From contig NZ_CP054698.1 of NCBI RefSeq assembly GCF_014023275.1, positions 1,488,001-1,552,000 of the forward strand: DNA of 64,000 bases, in the 5' to 3' direction. The DNA comes from Nostoc edaphicum CCNP1411 (GTDB lineage Bacteria > Cyanobacteriota > Cyanobacteriia > Cyanobacteriales > Nostocaceae). The notes below the pieces were generated by a model. That model worked only from the letters and a program-made list of their open reading frames with translations, was not told where the DNA came from and made no database searches. Positions 45,552 to 53,380 of this stretch are shown piece by piece; positions within the stretch are counted from its first letter, which is position 1; the number at the start of each line of letters is the position of its first letter. The position numbers and the translations under genes were made by a program.

Positions 45552-46216
45552 GTATTACCCGCAAATCATTATCTAAAAAGCAGCGATCGCTAGAAATTTT
45601 AGCTCGTCTGAAGCGTCTTTATCCAGATGCTACTTGCTCTTTAAACTACTCAACGCCAGTACAACTGTTGGTAGCAACCATTCTCTCGGCTCAGTGTACT
45701 GATGAGCGAGTGAATAAGGTGACACCAGCTTTATTTGGTAAGTTTCCTGATGCTGAGAGTTTAGCGATCGCTGACTTAGTAGAATTAGAAAGTTTGGTGC
45801 GCTCAACTGGGTTTTATCACAATAAAGCCAAAAACATTCAAGCCGCCTGTCGGATGATTGTGACTGAATTTGACTCTGTTGTTCCCAACCAAATGGAACA
45901 GTTGTTAAAGCTTCCAGGTGTGGCGCGGAAGACAGCAAATGTAGTCCTAGCTCATGCTTATGGCATTAATGCTGGCGTGACAGTAGATACTCACGTCAAG
46001 CGCCTGTGCGGACGTTTGGGTTTAACTGAAGCAAAAGACCCCGTTCGGATTGAGCAAGATTTAATGGGTTTATTGCCTCAGTCTGATTGGGAAAATTGGT
46101 CAATTCGGCTGATTTATCACGGTCGTGCTATTTGTAAAGCCCGCTCTCCCGTCTGTATTTCTTGTGAGCTTGCCGATTTATGTCCTGCTGTGAATAAGCC
46201 AGTGGTTATAGGGTAA
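45548..46216 (+). CDS. nth: Endonuclease III
   Basis: A DNA glycosylase/AP lyase that removes oxidised pyrimidines. The helix-hairpin-helix LLKLPGVARKTANVVLAHAY with the catalytic lysine, the catalytic aspartate in TVDTHVKRL and the 4Fe-4S ligands in CKARSPVCISCELADLC are all present. The GTG at 45548 gives (M)SITRKSLSKKQRS and overlaps the rseP stop; an ATG at 45527 is the alternative. It is co-directional with rseP and rpsN. Confidence 0.95.
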   Translation: MSITRKSLSKKQRSLEILARLKRLYPDATCSLNYSTPVQLLVATILSAQCTDERVNKVTPALFGKFPDAESLAIADLVELESLVRSTGFYHNKAKNIQAACRMIVTEFDSVVPNQMEQLLKLPGVARKTANVVLAHAYGINAGVTVDTHVKRLCGRLGLTEAKDPVRIEQDLMGLLPQSDWENWSIRLIYHGRAICKARSPVCISCELADLCPAVNKPVVIG

Positions 46217-46292
46217 GCGACACGTATAACCCCGGAATTGATGGAGAGACTGTAGAATAGAGAACGGTGTCTTTAAATAAGTTAGAGAATAT

Positions 46293-46595
46293 ATGGCGAA
46301 AAAGAGCATGATTGAGCGCGAGAAAAAGCGCACCAGGTTGATAGAAAAGTATGCTGACAAGCGAGAAGCCCTTCTGGAAGAGTTCAGAAGTGCAGCATCT
46401 CCTCTGGATAAGCTGGAAATCCACCGGAAGATTCAACAGCTACCCCGGAATAGTGCGCCCACCCGCCACCGTAATCGTTGTTGGTTGACTGGTCGTTCTA
46501 GAGGCGTTTACCGCGATTTTGGGTTGTCTCGGAACGTGCTGCGGGAATGGGCACATGAAGGTCTTTTGCCTGGAGTTGTTAAGTCTAGTTGGTAG
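46293..46595 (+). CDS. rpsN: 30S ribosomal protein S14
   Basis: A 100-residue S14 of the long, zinc-free type, [20 protein letters not shown] onward, with the C-terminal [20 protein letters not shown] and [17 protein letters not shown]. It stands outside the ribosomal protein operons, as is usual in cyanobacteria. Confidence 0.97.
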
Positions 46596-46596
46596 T

Positions 46597-46660
46597 CAAG
46601 AGTCATTAGTCATTAGTCATTGGTAAATAACAAAGGACTAATGACAAAGGACAAATGACA
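46597..46660. repeat. GTCATTA and AAAGGACTAATGACAAAGG repeats
   Basis: Three GTCATTA heptamers followed by an inverted-sense set (ACTAATGACAAAGGACAAAT), so the tract can fold back. It lies between the convergent rpsN and the gene at 46666. Confidence 0.8.
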
Positions 46661-46665
46661 AAATA

Positions 46666-46995
46666 TTATTGGCCACAACATTTATCAATTCCCAGACTTT
46701 CTAAGAGTAGATCGCTGACGGCGTTGGCGATCGCAAACTCTCCGTAGAAGCTATTGGAAAAATCATAGGACTGCATCTCTGTGACAATGGCAATTACCAG
46801 AGAACCAAGGTCATTTTCTCCTTCCATCCGTTGACGCACAAAAATCTGTGCGGCTCGTTGGGCAATATTTTGGTTTACTGCTTCGGGGATAAATTCTGTA
46901 TCTAGCCACCGTTGTAAGCGTTCTCGTAACCATTCACCTTCGAGCAACGGATTTTCAGGGGGTGGTAGGGTGATGGGTGGAATTGGTTGAGTCAT
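46666..46995 (-). CDS. Conserved-looking hypothetical protein
   Basis: A 109-residue soluble protein: a proline-rich start ([20 protein letters not shown]) then [58 protein letters not shown] and a C-terminus GIDKCCGQ. It is probably all-helical. I did not recognise the family. The ATG at 46995 was chosen because the upstream open frame is made of the ACGCAGAGG repeat. It is divergent from aat, 100 bases away. Confidence 0.72.
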   Translation of the reverse strand: MTQPIPPITLPPPENPLLEGEWLRERLQRWLDTEFIPEAVNQNIAQRAAQIFVRQRMEGENDLGSLVIAIVTEMQSYDFSNSFYGEFAIANAVSDLLLESLGIDKCCGQ

Positions 46996-47095
46996 TTTTT
47001 TTAACGCAGAGGGACGCGGAGGGAAACGCAGAGGAACGCTGAGGTTGACTGTTAACATCAAATTGCGTTTCTCTAGTGTTTTTTTATATTTATTT

Positions 47096-47674
47096 ATGCA
47101 ATATGATATCGCCGCTATTGTTGAGGGCTATGCACAAGGCTATTTTCTCATGGCTGATGAACGCGATCGCCTGAGTTGGTACGGAAGTCGCGATCGAACT
47201 TTGATTCCTTTGGATGAACGGTTTCGCTACCCCAAGTCTTTGCAGCGTGTTCTGAATCAAGAACGCTTTACCGTGGCTATTAATCGGGACTTCCAAGCTG
47301 TGGTGGCTGGGTGTGCAGACAGAGAGACAACTTGGATTTCACCAGAATTGGAAAAGATTTACTGGCTACTTTACCAGAGTGGTTATGCTTATAGTTTTGA
47401 AACTTGGCAAGGTGACGAACTAGCCGGGGGAATTTTAGGGATTGTTATTGGTGGGGCTTTTATTGGCGAGTCGATGTTTTACCGCATTCCCGAAGGTTCA
47501 AAGGTAGCGATGGTCAAGTTGGTGGAGAGATTGCGTCAGAGAGAATTTGTATTTTTTGATGCCCAAATGATGAATCCTCACTTGGAGAGGTTTGGTGCCT
47601 ATCGAGTTGAGGATGAAGAATATCAAGTTTTACTAAAGCAAGCATTACACCGTCCATGTTCTCTAATAATTTAG
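47096..47674 (+). CDS. aat: Leucyl/phenylalanyl-tRNA-protein transferase
   Basis: A 192-residue enzyme that adds Leu or Phe to the N-terminus of proteins, marking them for ClpS/ClpAP-type degradation under the N-end rule. Hallmarks are [50 protein letters not shown] and [20 protein letters not shown], ending [14 protein letters not shown]. The ATG at 47096 gives the usual N-terminus. A low-value frame overlaps its 3' end. Confidence 0.94.
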   Translation: MQYDIAAIVEGYAQGYFLMADERDRLSWYGSRDRTLIPLDERFRYPKSLQRVLNQERFTVAINRDFQAVVAGCADRETTWISPELEKIYWLLYQSGYAYSFETWQGDELAGGILGIVIGGAFIGESMFYRIPEGSKVAMVKLVERLRQREFVFFDAQMMNPHLERFGAYRVEDEEYQVLLKQALHRPCSLII

Positions 47675-47833
47675 TCAGACTAAAGTTTATAACTACTAAC
47701 TCTCGCAATTATCGTGATCTTCTAAAAATAATTCGCGCCTTGATTGCGTCAGGTCTTATTAACTACTTCTATCCTCATCAGCCTAATCACCCACGCCAGA
47801 AGTATATTGCAACCGAGATAGTTAGTGAACATG

Positions 47834-47957
47834 CTAGTGGTCTGTCCCATTAATTTTGCAAGGTTTGTAGTAAGCACTTAAGTGCTTAAAAATCCAGGAC
47901 TAAAGTCCTTACTACAAACTTTTATAACCCTTCAGAACTAATGGGACAGACCACTAG
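47834..47957. mobile_element. MITE with 19-bp perfect ends and a nested repeat
   Basis: CTAGTGGTCTGTCCCATTA (47834-47852) is exactly inverted at 47939-47957. CTAG at both ends could be a 4-bp target duplication (IS5-group style) or part of the repeat. Inside, 47863-47919 is a full copy of the GTTTGTAGTAAG palindrome also seen alone at 36546. It has no coding capacity. Confidence 0.88.
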
Positions 47958-48442
47958 TACAACACGGCGAAAATAAACCAATCATTCCAAATAAACGAAA
48001 CCCTTATGCTGTATTCATTTTTAATTTTTGATTTTTAATTTTTAATTCCGCCTTGCGGTACTAGTCCACAGTAAACCTCTCTGGACTTCAAGTTAAAGTT
48101 GAAGACTTTAAATTGGATTTGAAAAACCTGCAAGAGTTCGGAAGGCTGTGATTTTTATCAGCTGGTGTTAATCGTTGCTGTGGCGTGTGAAGCAATTATC
48201 TCATTCATTGCAACAGCAGAACAGCGTAACTTTACCATCACCCTAAAATATCTGATTGTTCAATCTCTATTTTTATAGATTGCGCTCACCCATCAGAATT
48301 TATTTTTTAACTGTCTTCTTAACTGTCTTATCTGTCATTGCGTTTTCTTGCTGATGGCGAGAAAATACAAACGCGACAGTAAAAAACATTAGACAACAAT
48401 GCAATCATCTCAATAGACTCTATTCTTATTTGAGGAAAAATC
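47958..48442. other. Intergenic, no gene seen
   Basis: AT-rich, with TTTTTAATTTTTGATTTTTA-type runs near 48018-48045. No reading frame with support. It holds the leader of the gene at 48443. Confidence 0.45.
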
Positions 48443-48820
48443 ATGAGTTCACTCAATCAAAGGCAAAGCTATATGTTAACGCAAGGTCAAGACATTTATC
48501 TGTCTGGTAATCCCATTCAAACCGAAAAGTTCTCTATTAAAAAGACCCTACGGGATGGAGGAAAAATCCGTTTTAAAATTCGTTATTCGGCTGAAATACA
48601 GGGTTTCTGCCTGCTAGAAGTTTTTCTGATGAGAGCATATAACGGAACACAAACTGCTAGCATGACCATCCCTAATGGTGGTTCGACAGCTAATGTTCAA
48701 GAACAAGAGCAAGAATTTAGTATTTGGGAGCCAGGAGATTATTACTTCTTTTTCAAAATGTCTTCCAATAATGGAAAATTTCATATTGAGGATTATCAGC
48801 TTTATTGGTCAGCTAATTAA
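48443..48820 (+). CDS. Hypothetical protein, beta-rich
   Basis: A 125-residue protein without signal peptide: MSSLNQRQSYMLTQGQDIYL, then KKTLRDGGKIRFKIRYSAEI and SIWEPGDYYFFFKMSSNNGK, with alternating hydrophobic residues typical of a beta sandwich. The ATG follows TTGAGGAAAAATC. No family was recognised. It stands alone between long non-coding stretches, which fits an accessory gene. Confidence 0.68.
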   Translation: MSSLNQRQSYMLTQGQDIYLSGNPIQTEKFSIKKTLRDGGKIRFKIRYSAEIQGFCLLEVFLMRAYNGTQTASMTIPNGGSTANVQEQEQEFSIWEPGDYYFFFKMSSNNGKFHIEDYQLYWSAN

Positions 48821-49126
48821 TTGTTTTTCATTGGAAATACCAAAATCAGCAGCCATAAACTAGAGCAAAATAAAGATGGATATCGTCAGAATTTAGGATT
48901 AAAAAAGGCTTTTTATCTGGCTTATAGACCAAAACACTTCACCTCATAACTTAACAATCCGTTCTAAAAAGGTCACGCTCAAGAGAAGTTTGAGCGGAGG
49001 AAGTTGCCGCTCTAACTTCTCCTTCCCTTCTCCACGAAAAGCTGCGCTACGGAGACGCTCTTGCTAGCTTGCTTGTATTGTAGGAGTAAGGTGAGCGCGA
49101 GAAAAAGAGTATCTGATAGTTTTTTC
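48821..49126. other. Intergenic with palindromic repeat remnants
   Basis: Around 49030-49075 lies GCGCTACGGAGACGCTCTTG-type sequence, related to the small palindromic repeats inserted in the transposase at 63429. No gene is supported. Confidence 0.45.
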
Positions 49127-50575
49127 TCAGGCACGTTTTTGCAATGATTTATATTCAAATTCAGCAACGCCTAGTTGTTTTTTAAAGTAAGCACGGTAGA
49201 GTTCGCAACGCGGTAGGATGCGATCGCCTTCATAAGTGATCAACCCTAAGCTTTCGAGCTTATGAGTGTCAATGGGATTCAGAGAAATGCTTTGCTTTGC
49301 GGCCACAACTTCAACATATGCCTTTACCAAACTGGGATTTTCTTGCAGAATTGCCCAGTGTCGCCATAAATGATAACGATAGATACCACCGTTAGCGATC
49401 GCATCCTGTATCAGTTCTTCTAAAGTAATCCCTTGACAGCAGAGATAATACAAAGCAATCCGAATTAGCGCTGGATGTCCCCCCACGAGAGACATTAGTT
49501 GCTTAACTTCCTTGTTAGAAGTCCAGTCCAGCCCATGTCGATGAGCTAAATATTTTACTTGGTACTCAGTAAATTCTGGTAGACGGATCGGTAATCCGAT
49601 ATTAAATGGGGAGCGGTTGATATCCAGAGAGACATATACTTCTGTAGAGTAAACCACCACTAACCTCAATTTCTGCAAGTCGTTATCTTGTCGTGCTTCC
49701 TCATACCAAGAGCGCAACAAACCAAAAAACTCTCGAGCAATTTCAGGATATTCAAAAAAGCGGTCAACCTCATTTAAGACTAAAACCACTGGACTTTTAC
49801 TCTGGTTGAGCAAATAAGATTGCAAATATACACTGCAACTTAACTTACAGCCTATTTCCTCATCCCAGTTGTCATCTAACTTAGGATCAATGCCTAATTC
49901 TGTTGCAATTTGCCAGCAAAGAGAACGCAAAAGCTTGTTTAAGTCTGTCAGACAGCTTGAATCGATTTGGTTGCAATTCACATTCACCGGGCGATAACCT
50001 TGCATCTTGGCAAAGGCTAACAGCCTCACCACTAGAGAAGTTTTACCCATCTCTCTTGGCGCTCGAATCCGGATCACACAGCCCGGTTGAATTATTTCTC
50101 GATAGACTAGTTCCTCAATGGGGGGGCGTTCGACATAGAAGGGCGAATCTAAAGCTACGGGGCCATCTGGGTATGACCAAAGATTTTCGAGTAGGTTATG
50201 GTGTTGAGTAACAAATGAATCTAAGGATAAAGACGGAGATAACTTTTGTTCTTCTGTGTCTAAACTCAGTGAGAGAGTTTGAGAGTTTTCAGTATGATTC
50301 GATTCACTCAGAATTGTATAGTCTTCCCTGCGTAATTCTAAGTTAAAGGCGCTAAAGCATAATTTTAGGGTTTTTTGATCCACGCCTGTATTCAATGACC
50401 ATAATCGGTTTAGAGTCTTGGTAGAAACATTCATGCGATCGCCTAAATCTTCTAGAGTGAAGCGATGCCCATTATTTTGTACCTTTTCCATCGTCAGAAT
50501 CGACGCCTGTAAACGCTTCAACCCAGCGATCGTTAGGATAAGTCCTCGTCTTCGCGTGCTCTTAGATTGCTTCAT
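49127..50575 (-). CDS. AAA-like ATPase with N-terminal helical domain
   Basis: A 482-residue protein. Residues 1-85 form a helical domain with a winged-helix look (GHRFTLEDLGDRMNVSTKTL). Residues about 135-450 are an AAA-like module of the AAA_35 type: FYVERPPIEELVYREIIQPG, P-loop RIRAPREMGKTSLV and Walker B-like PVVLVLNEVDRFFEYPEI. In cyanobacteria such modules are often fused to WD40, TIR or CHAT domains and are thought to act as signalling NTPases. Here the ATPase stands without an effector domain. No partner gene is adjacent. Confidence 0.85.
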   Translation of the reverse strand: MKQSKSTRRRGLILTIAGLKRLQASILTMEKVQNNGHRFTLEDLGDRMNVSTKTLNRLWSLNTGVDQKTLKLCFSAFNLELRREDYTILSESNHTENSQTLSLSLDTEEQKLSPSLSLDSFVTQHHNLLENLWSYPDGPVALDSPFYVERPPIEELVYREIIQPGCVIRIRAPREMGKTSLVVRLLAFAKMQGYRPVNVNCNQIDSSCLTDLNKLLRSLCWQIATELGIDPKLDDNWDEEIGCKLSCSVYLQSYLLNQSKSPVVLVLNEVDRFFEYPEIAREFFGLLRSWYEEARQDNDLQKLRLVVVYSTEVYVSLDINRSPFNIGLPIRLPEFTEYQVKYLAHRHGLDWTSNKEVKQLMSLVGGHPALIRIALYYLCCQGITLEELIQDAIANGGIYRYHLWRHWAILQENPSLVKAYVEVVAAKQSISLNPIDTHKLESLGLITYEGDRILPRCELYRAYFKKQLGVAEFEYKSLQKRA

Positions 50576-51546
50576 ATCGCTAATTATCTATCTGTTTTTT
50601 TTCTTTACCGTCTTAGCTGTATCCTCATTGTTTCATGTTTTCAAACGGTTATTCAACAGTTACTTAACTGCTCCTAAATTACTAATCAATAGGTAAAAAA
50701 ATATACTCGCATCTTTCGCTCCAATTAGACGAGTGGGTATAAATAAATATAACTATAATTGATTGTCATTTTTCCTCCCTCAATGGAAATCCGCTGAGGC
50801 TGCTGCATCAAGAGACTTTTACTACTAGCAAATAAAAAATCACAAGCCCTAATAATCTGATGCACTTTTAAGTTGCATAGTTCAATCGCTAAAAAGATAC
50901 GGGGATGCAGCAACGCAAAGATGCAATTTGAATGACAATTAGCTTAGTTCACTTTATTTATACCGATTTATTCAGTGTTACTGAAAGTTATTTCTTATCT
51001 GGTATTAATCTGGATTTTGCATTGTAGACGCACATAACAAGGTTGTGACCAAGCTCCTTCGGGGCGGGGGAACAGGAAACGGGGAACAGTAGAAGAATTA
51101 GCCCTGAAGATCAAGCGTACAGAGCAATTAAATTTATTTATGAAAAGAAATAAAAATATTTTTTAAAGACGCGTAGCGCAAGAAAAATACGTCATTGTAG
51201 AAATCCCCTAATTTTTAATTACGGGGATTTCCCTATTCCCTTTTAAGCTTAGAATGCGAACAGTGCATCGCAGACAAGACTCGCTAGCGCTTCTTTACGC
51301 GTAGCTTGCTTCCCCGTAGTGGTTACGCTATCGGTGACGATTCTCAGGTAATTATCTTTTCGATTCAACACGCAGTAAGGGTGCATAGCTAGCTGTGCAC
51401 CCTTACTAAAGACGTATATTTTATACAACTCAAAAACGCTACAATCTCTTATCGGGAAGGATAAGCGCGTTACTCAAGTATTAGAGGGGTTAGGTGATTG
51501 TACACCAGTGTGCTTACGTGTTACTCATTTATTGGCGAAAAGTTCT
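50576..51546. other. Long intergenic region with palindromes
   Basis: About 970 bases without a supported gene. A hairpin GAAATCCCC...GGGGATTTC lies at about 51200-51232, and a 12-bp arm palindrome at 51374-51407. The AGCGCAAGAA/GCGTAGC-rich stretches near 51170 and 51290-51335 are dispersed repeat remnants. A minus-strand frame at 50725-50913 has no binding site and was not called. Confidence 0.5.
51374..51407. repeat. Perfect 12-bp arm palindrome
   Basis: AGTAAGGGTGCA (51374-51385) and TGCACCCTTACT (51396-51407) enclose a 10-base TAGCTAGCTG loop that itself contains TAGCTA and AGCT. It has no T run; a dispersed repeat or a dyad binding site are both possible. Confidence 0.75.
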
Positions 51547-51548
51547 TA

Positions 51549-51701
51549 TAGCGGTTCTCGACAAGCGTGAAGTACAATTTTGACCTCTCTCCAAACCTCT
51601 CTCCTAAAAGGAGAGAGGTTTTGAATTGTTCTCCCTTCCCGCTTCGGGAAGGGGGTTAGGTCTATTCGCATACCTGTACTTCACCGGATTGAAAATGGCT
51701 A
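51549..51701. mobile_element. MITE of the TATAGC...GCTATA type
   Basis: The left end TAGCGGTTCTCGACAAGCGT then GAAGTACA and the inverted right end TAGCCATTTTCAATCCGGT then GAAGTACA are clearly related and flanked by TA (51547-51548, 51702-51703). The interior holds two hairpins, CCTCTCTCC / GGAGAGAGG and CTTCCCG / CGGGAAG. No coding capacity. The right end stops 20 bases from the stop of the next gene. Confidence 0.8.
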
Positions 51702-51721
51702 TAGCACTCGCTGCCAATATT

Positions 51722-52117
51722 TTAGCGTCGAACTTGGTTAGAGATATCTTTGCCTGTTTCTGCTGCACTATCCCCTACATCACGAGCAGTTTTCTGAGCA
51801 CCCTCTACGTACCCAGAGCCAAATTGTTTAAAGGCTTCTGCTGACTCTTCACCAATCTTCTGAAGTCGTTCACCAGGAGAACCTTCCGTTTCACGAGCTT
51901 CTTTATTCCACTCCCCGATTGTTCTCGGTCTTTGAGAATCATCTTGCTGTATCTGTTCACGAACTCTTTCCTTTAAGGCTGTGTTATTTTGCCCAGGAGC
52001 AGCATTCGTCGTCAGCATTAGAAAACCAACTAGGACAACAGCCAAAAAACCTTTTATCTGAAGTCCTTTAAGCAAGGTACTGATGTGACTAATCGTCCTA
52101 GAAATCAAATTTATCAT
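51722..52117 (-). CDS. Exported or membrane-anchored helical protein
   Basis: A 131-residue protein with a hydrophobic segment (FLAVVLVGFLMLTTNAAPGQ, residues about 24-43) and a polar, probably helical mature part with repeats reminiscent of LEA or CsbD-like stress proteins (EESAEAFKQFGSGYVEGAQK, TARDVGDSAAETGKDISNQV). No family is certain. It is divergent from the Coq4-like gene, 163 bases apart. Confidence 0.7.
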   Translation of the reverse strand: MINLISRTISHISTLLKGLQIKGFLAVVLVGFLMLTTNAAPGQNNTALKERVREQIQQDDSQRPRTIGEWNKEARETEGSPGERLQKIGEESAEAFKQFGSGYVEGAQKTARDVGDSAAETGKDISNQVRR

Positions 52118-52280
52118 GCCAAATAGGTTGCTTTTTGGAGTACAAATAAAGATTAACTATAAAAAACTAATTATCCTTCTAACAAAAGACATATATCAGT
52201 AATGAAAAACAAACGCTTCTTCAATCCTGGGGAAGAGACGACTTACTCTAGGAATCCTAAATCATTCGTGAGAAGTTGAT

Positions 52281-52880
52281 ATGCTCAAAAAACTACAACC
52301 AATCAAAGTAATTCTGGCTTATAGAAACTCAGATAATTTGGGTGATATTGCAATTCTTAAATCTGATTTTTTTGGTGCTAAAGTTTCTCCAACAGTCGCC
52401 TCTAAACTTCAACCAGTAGTAGGATATTATCCCACAATTGATTTGAGCCAATTAAGCCAATATCCTCAAGGTTCCTTTGGACGAGAATATGCCAATCATA
52501 TGCGAGCAAATCAACTAAAACCATTAAATATCAGCCCAGAACTAGAAGACATTGCCAAAAGTAATCTATTTGCTCTGCGATATTTGGTCACCCACGATAT
52601 TTTTCATGTCTTGCTTGATTTTGACACCACCTACGCCGGAGAAATTGGTGTACTTGCTTTTGCTGCTACACAAAACTACAGCAAATCACTTCACATCGGT
52701 TTGTGGTTGGCTAGATTGCTCTATCCTATCCTGGCTCCCCAACAAATAAAAGCGATTTTCGCCAATCTGGTGAAAGGGCGAGAACTAGGTAAGAAAGCTG
52801 ATTTTCTATTGGGCGACCGCTTTGAAGACCATTGGGAAGAACCAATTGACGATGTGAGAAAACGCTTGAGATTACAATAA
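52281..52880 (+). CDS. Coq4-family protein
   Basis: A 199-residue protein of the Coq4 family. The metal-binding motif HDxxH-x11-E is present: H105, D106, H109 and E121 in VTHDIFHVLLDFDTTYAGEI. In mitochondria Coq4 acts in ubiquinone synthesis; cyanobacteria make plastoquinone, so the substrate here is unknown. The ATG at 52281 is the only good start. An imperfect hairpin ending the transcript may lie at 52985-53026. Confidence 0.88.
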   Translation: MLKKLQPIKVILAYRNSDNLGDIAILKSDFFGAKVSPTVASKLQPVVGYYPTIDLSQLSQYPQGSFGREYANHMRANQLKPLNISPELEDIAKSNLFALRYLVTHDIFHVLLDFDTTYAGEIGVLAFAATQNYSKSLHIGLWLARLLYPILAPQQIKAIFANLVKGRELGKKADFLLGDRFEDHWEEPIDDVRKRLRLQ

Positions 52881-53380
52881 ATTTCCACAATTAATCCGAA
52901 AAAAGGATTTATTTGCTTAATAATAGCGTTCTTAGAAAGCTAGCTCTTTGTTTATAAATCATGCTTGAGATTGCTATGACTGCTAAATGTAGCACTAAAT
53001 ACATTTTTAATGCTACATTTGGTTTTTAATACAGATAGAAGTAAAAAAAACATATATCTTTAGTTGTAAAACTTATCTATCTTCAGACATAGATGCTTGA
53101 TGGATAATTTCTCAAGAGCTACTAATAACAATCAATAGTCACATGACTTTTAGGCTAGTACACTGTGGCGGAAGTTTGCCTACCTTTAACAAGTTGCTTA
53201 AGCAATTTGTGTGGTTAATTAAAATGCTAGTTGTATATCTGCTGTGCTGTACTAGAGGCGTTGTTTATCTGAATGAGTGGATTTATATCGTAATCCCTAT
53301 ATATTTGAAGGGCTTGCAGACGACAAACTAATCCACATTTTTCCTTAACACGAGAACTGCTTCAGGTGGAAAGCCAAAGG
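52881..53380. other. Intergenic with a possible terminator
   Basis: AAATGTAGCA (52985-52994) and TGCTACATTT (53011-53020) form a 10-bp stem followed by GGTTTTTAAT, a plausible terminator for the Coq4-like gene. The remaining 340 bases hold a plus-strand frame at 53143-53331 without binding site or recognisable sequence, which was not called. Confidence 0.5.

Noticed and set aside
47656..47853. Short frame overlapping the end of aat and entering a MITE
   Set aside because: No binding site, no recognisable domain, and its end is provided by the inverted-repeat element. A pre-insertion gene cannot be excluded but is not supported.
50725..50913. 62-residue minus-strand frame
   Set aside because: No binding site; the region looks non-coding with several stops in the other frames and no conserved motif.
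53143..53331. 62-residue plus-strand frame with hydrophobic content
   Set aside because: No ribosome binding site and no resemblance to small photosynthetic membrane proteins.
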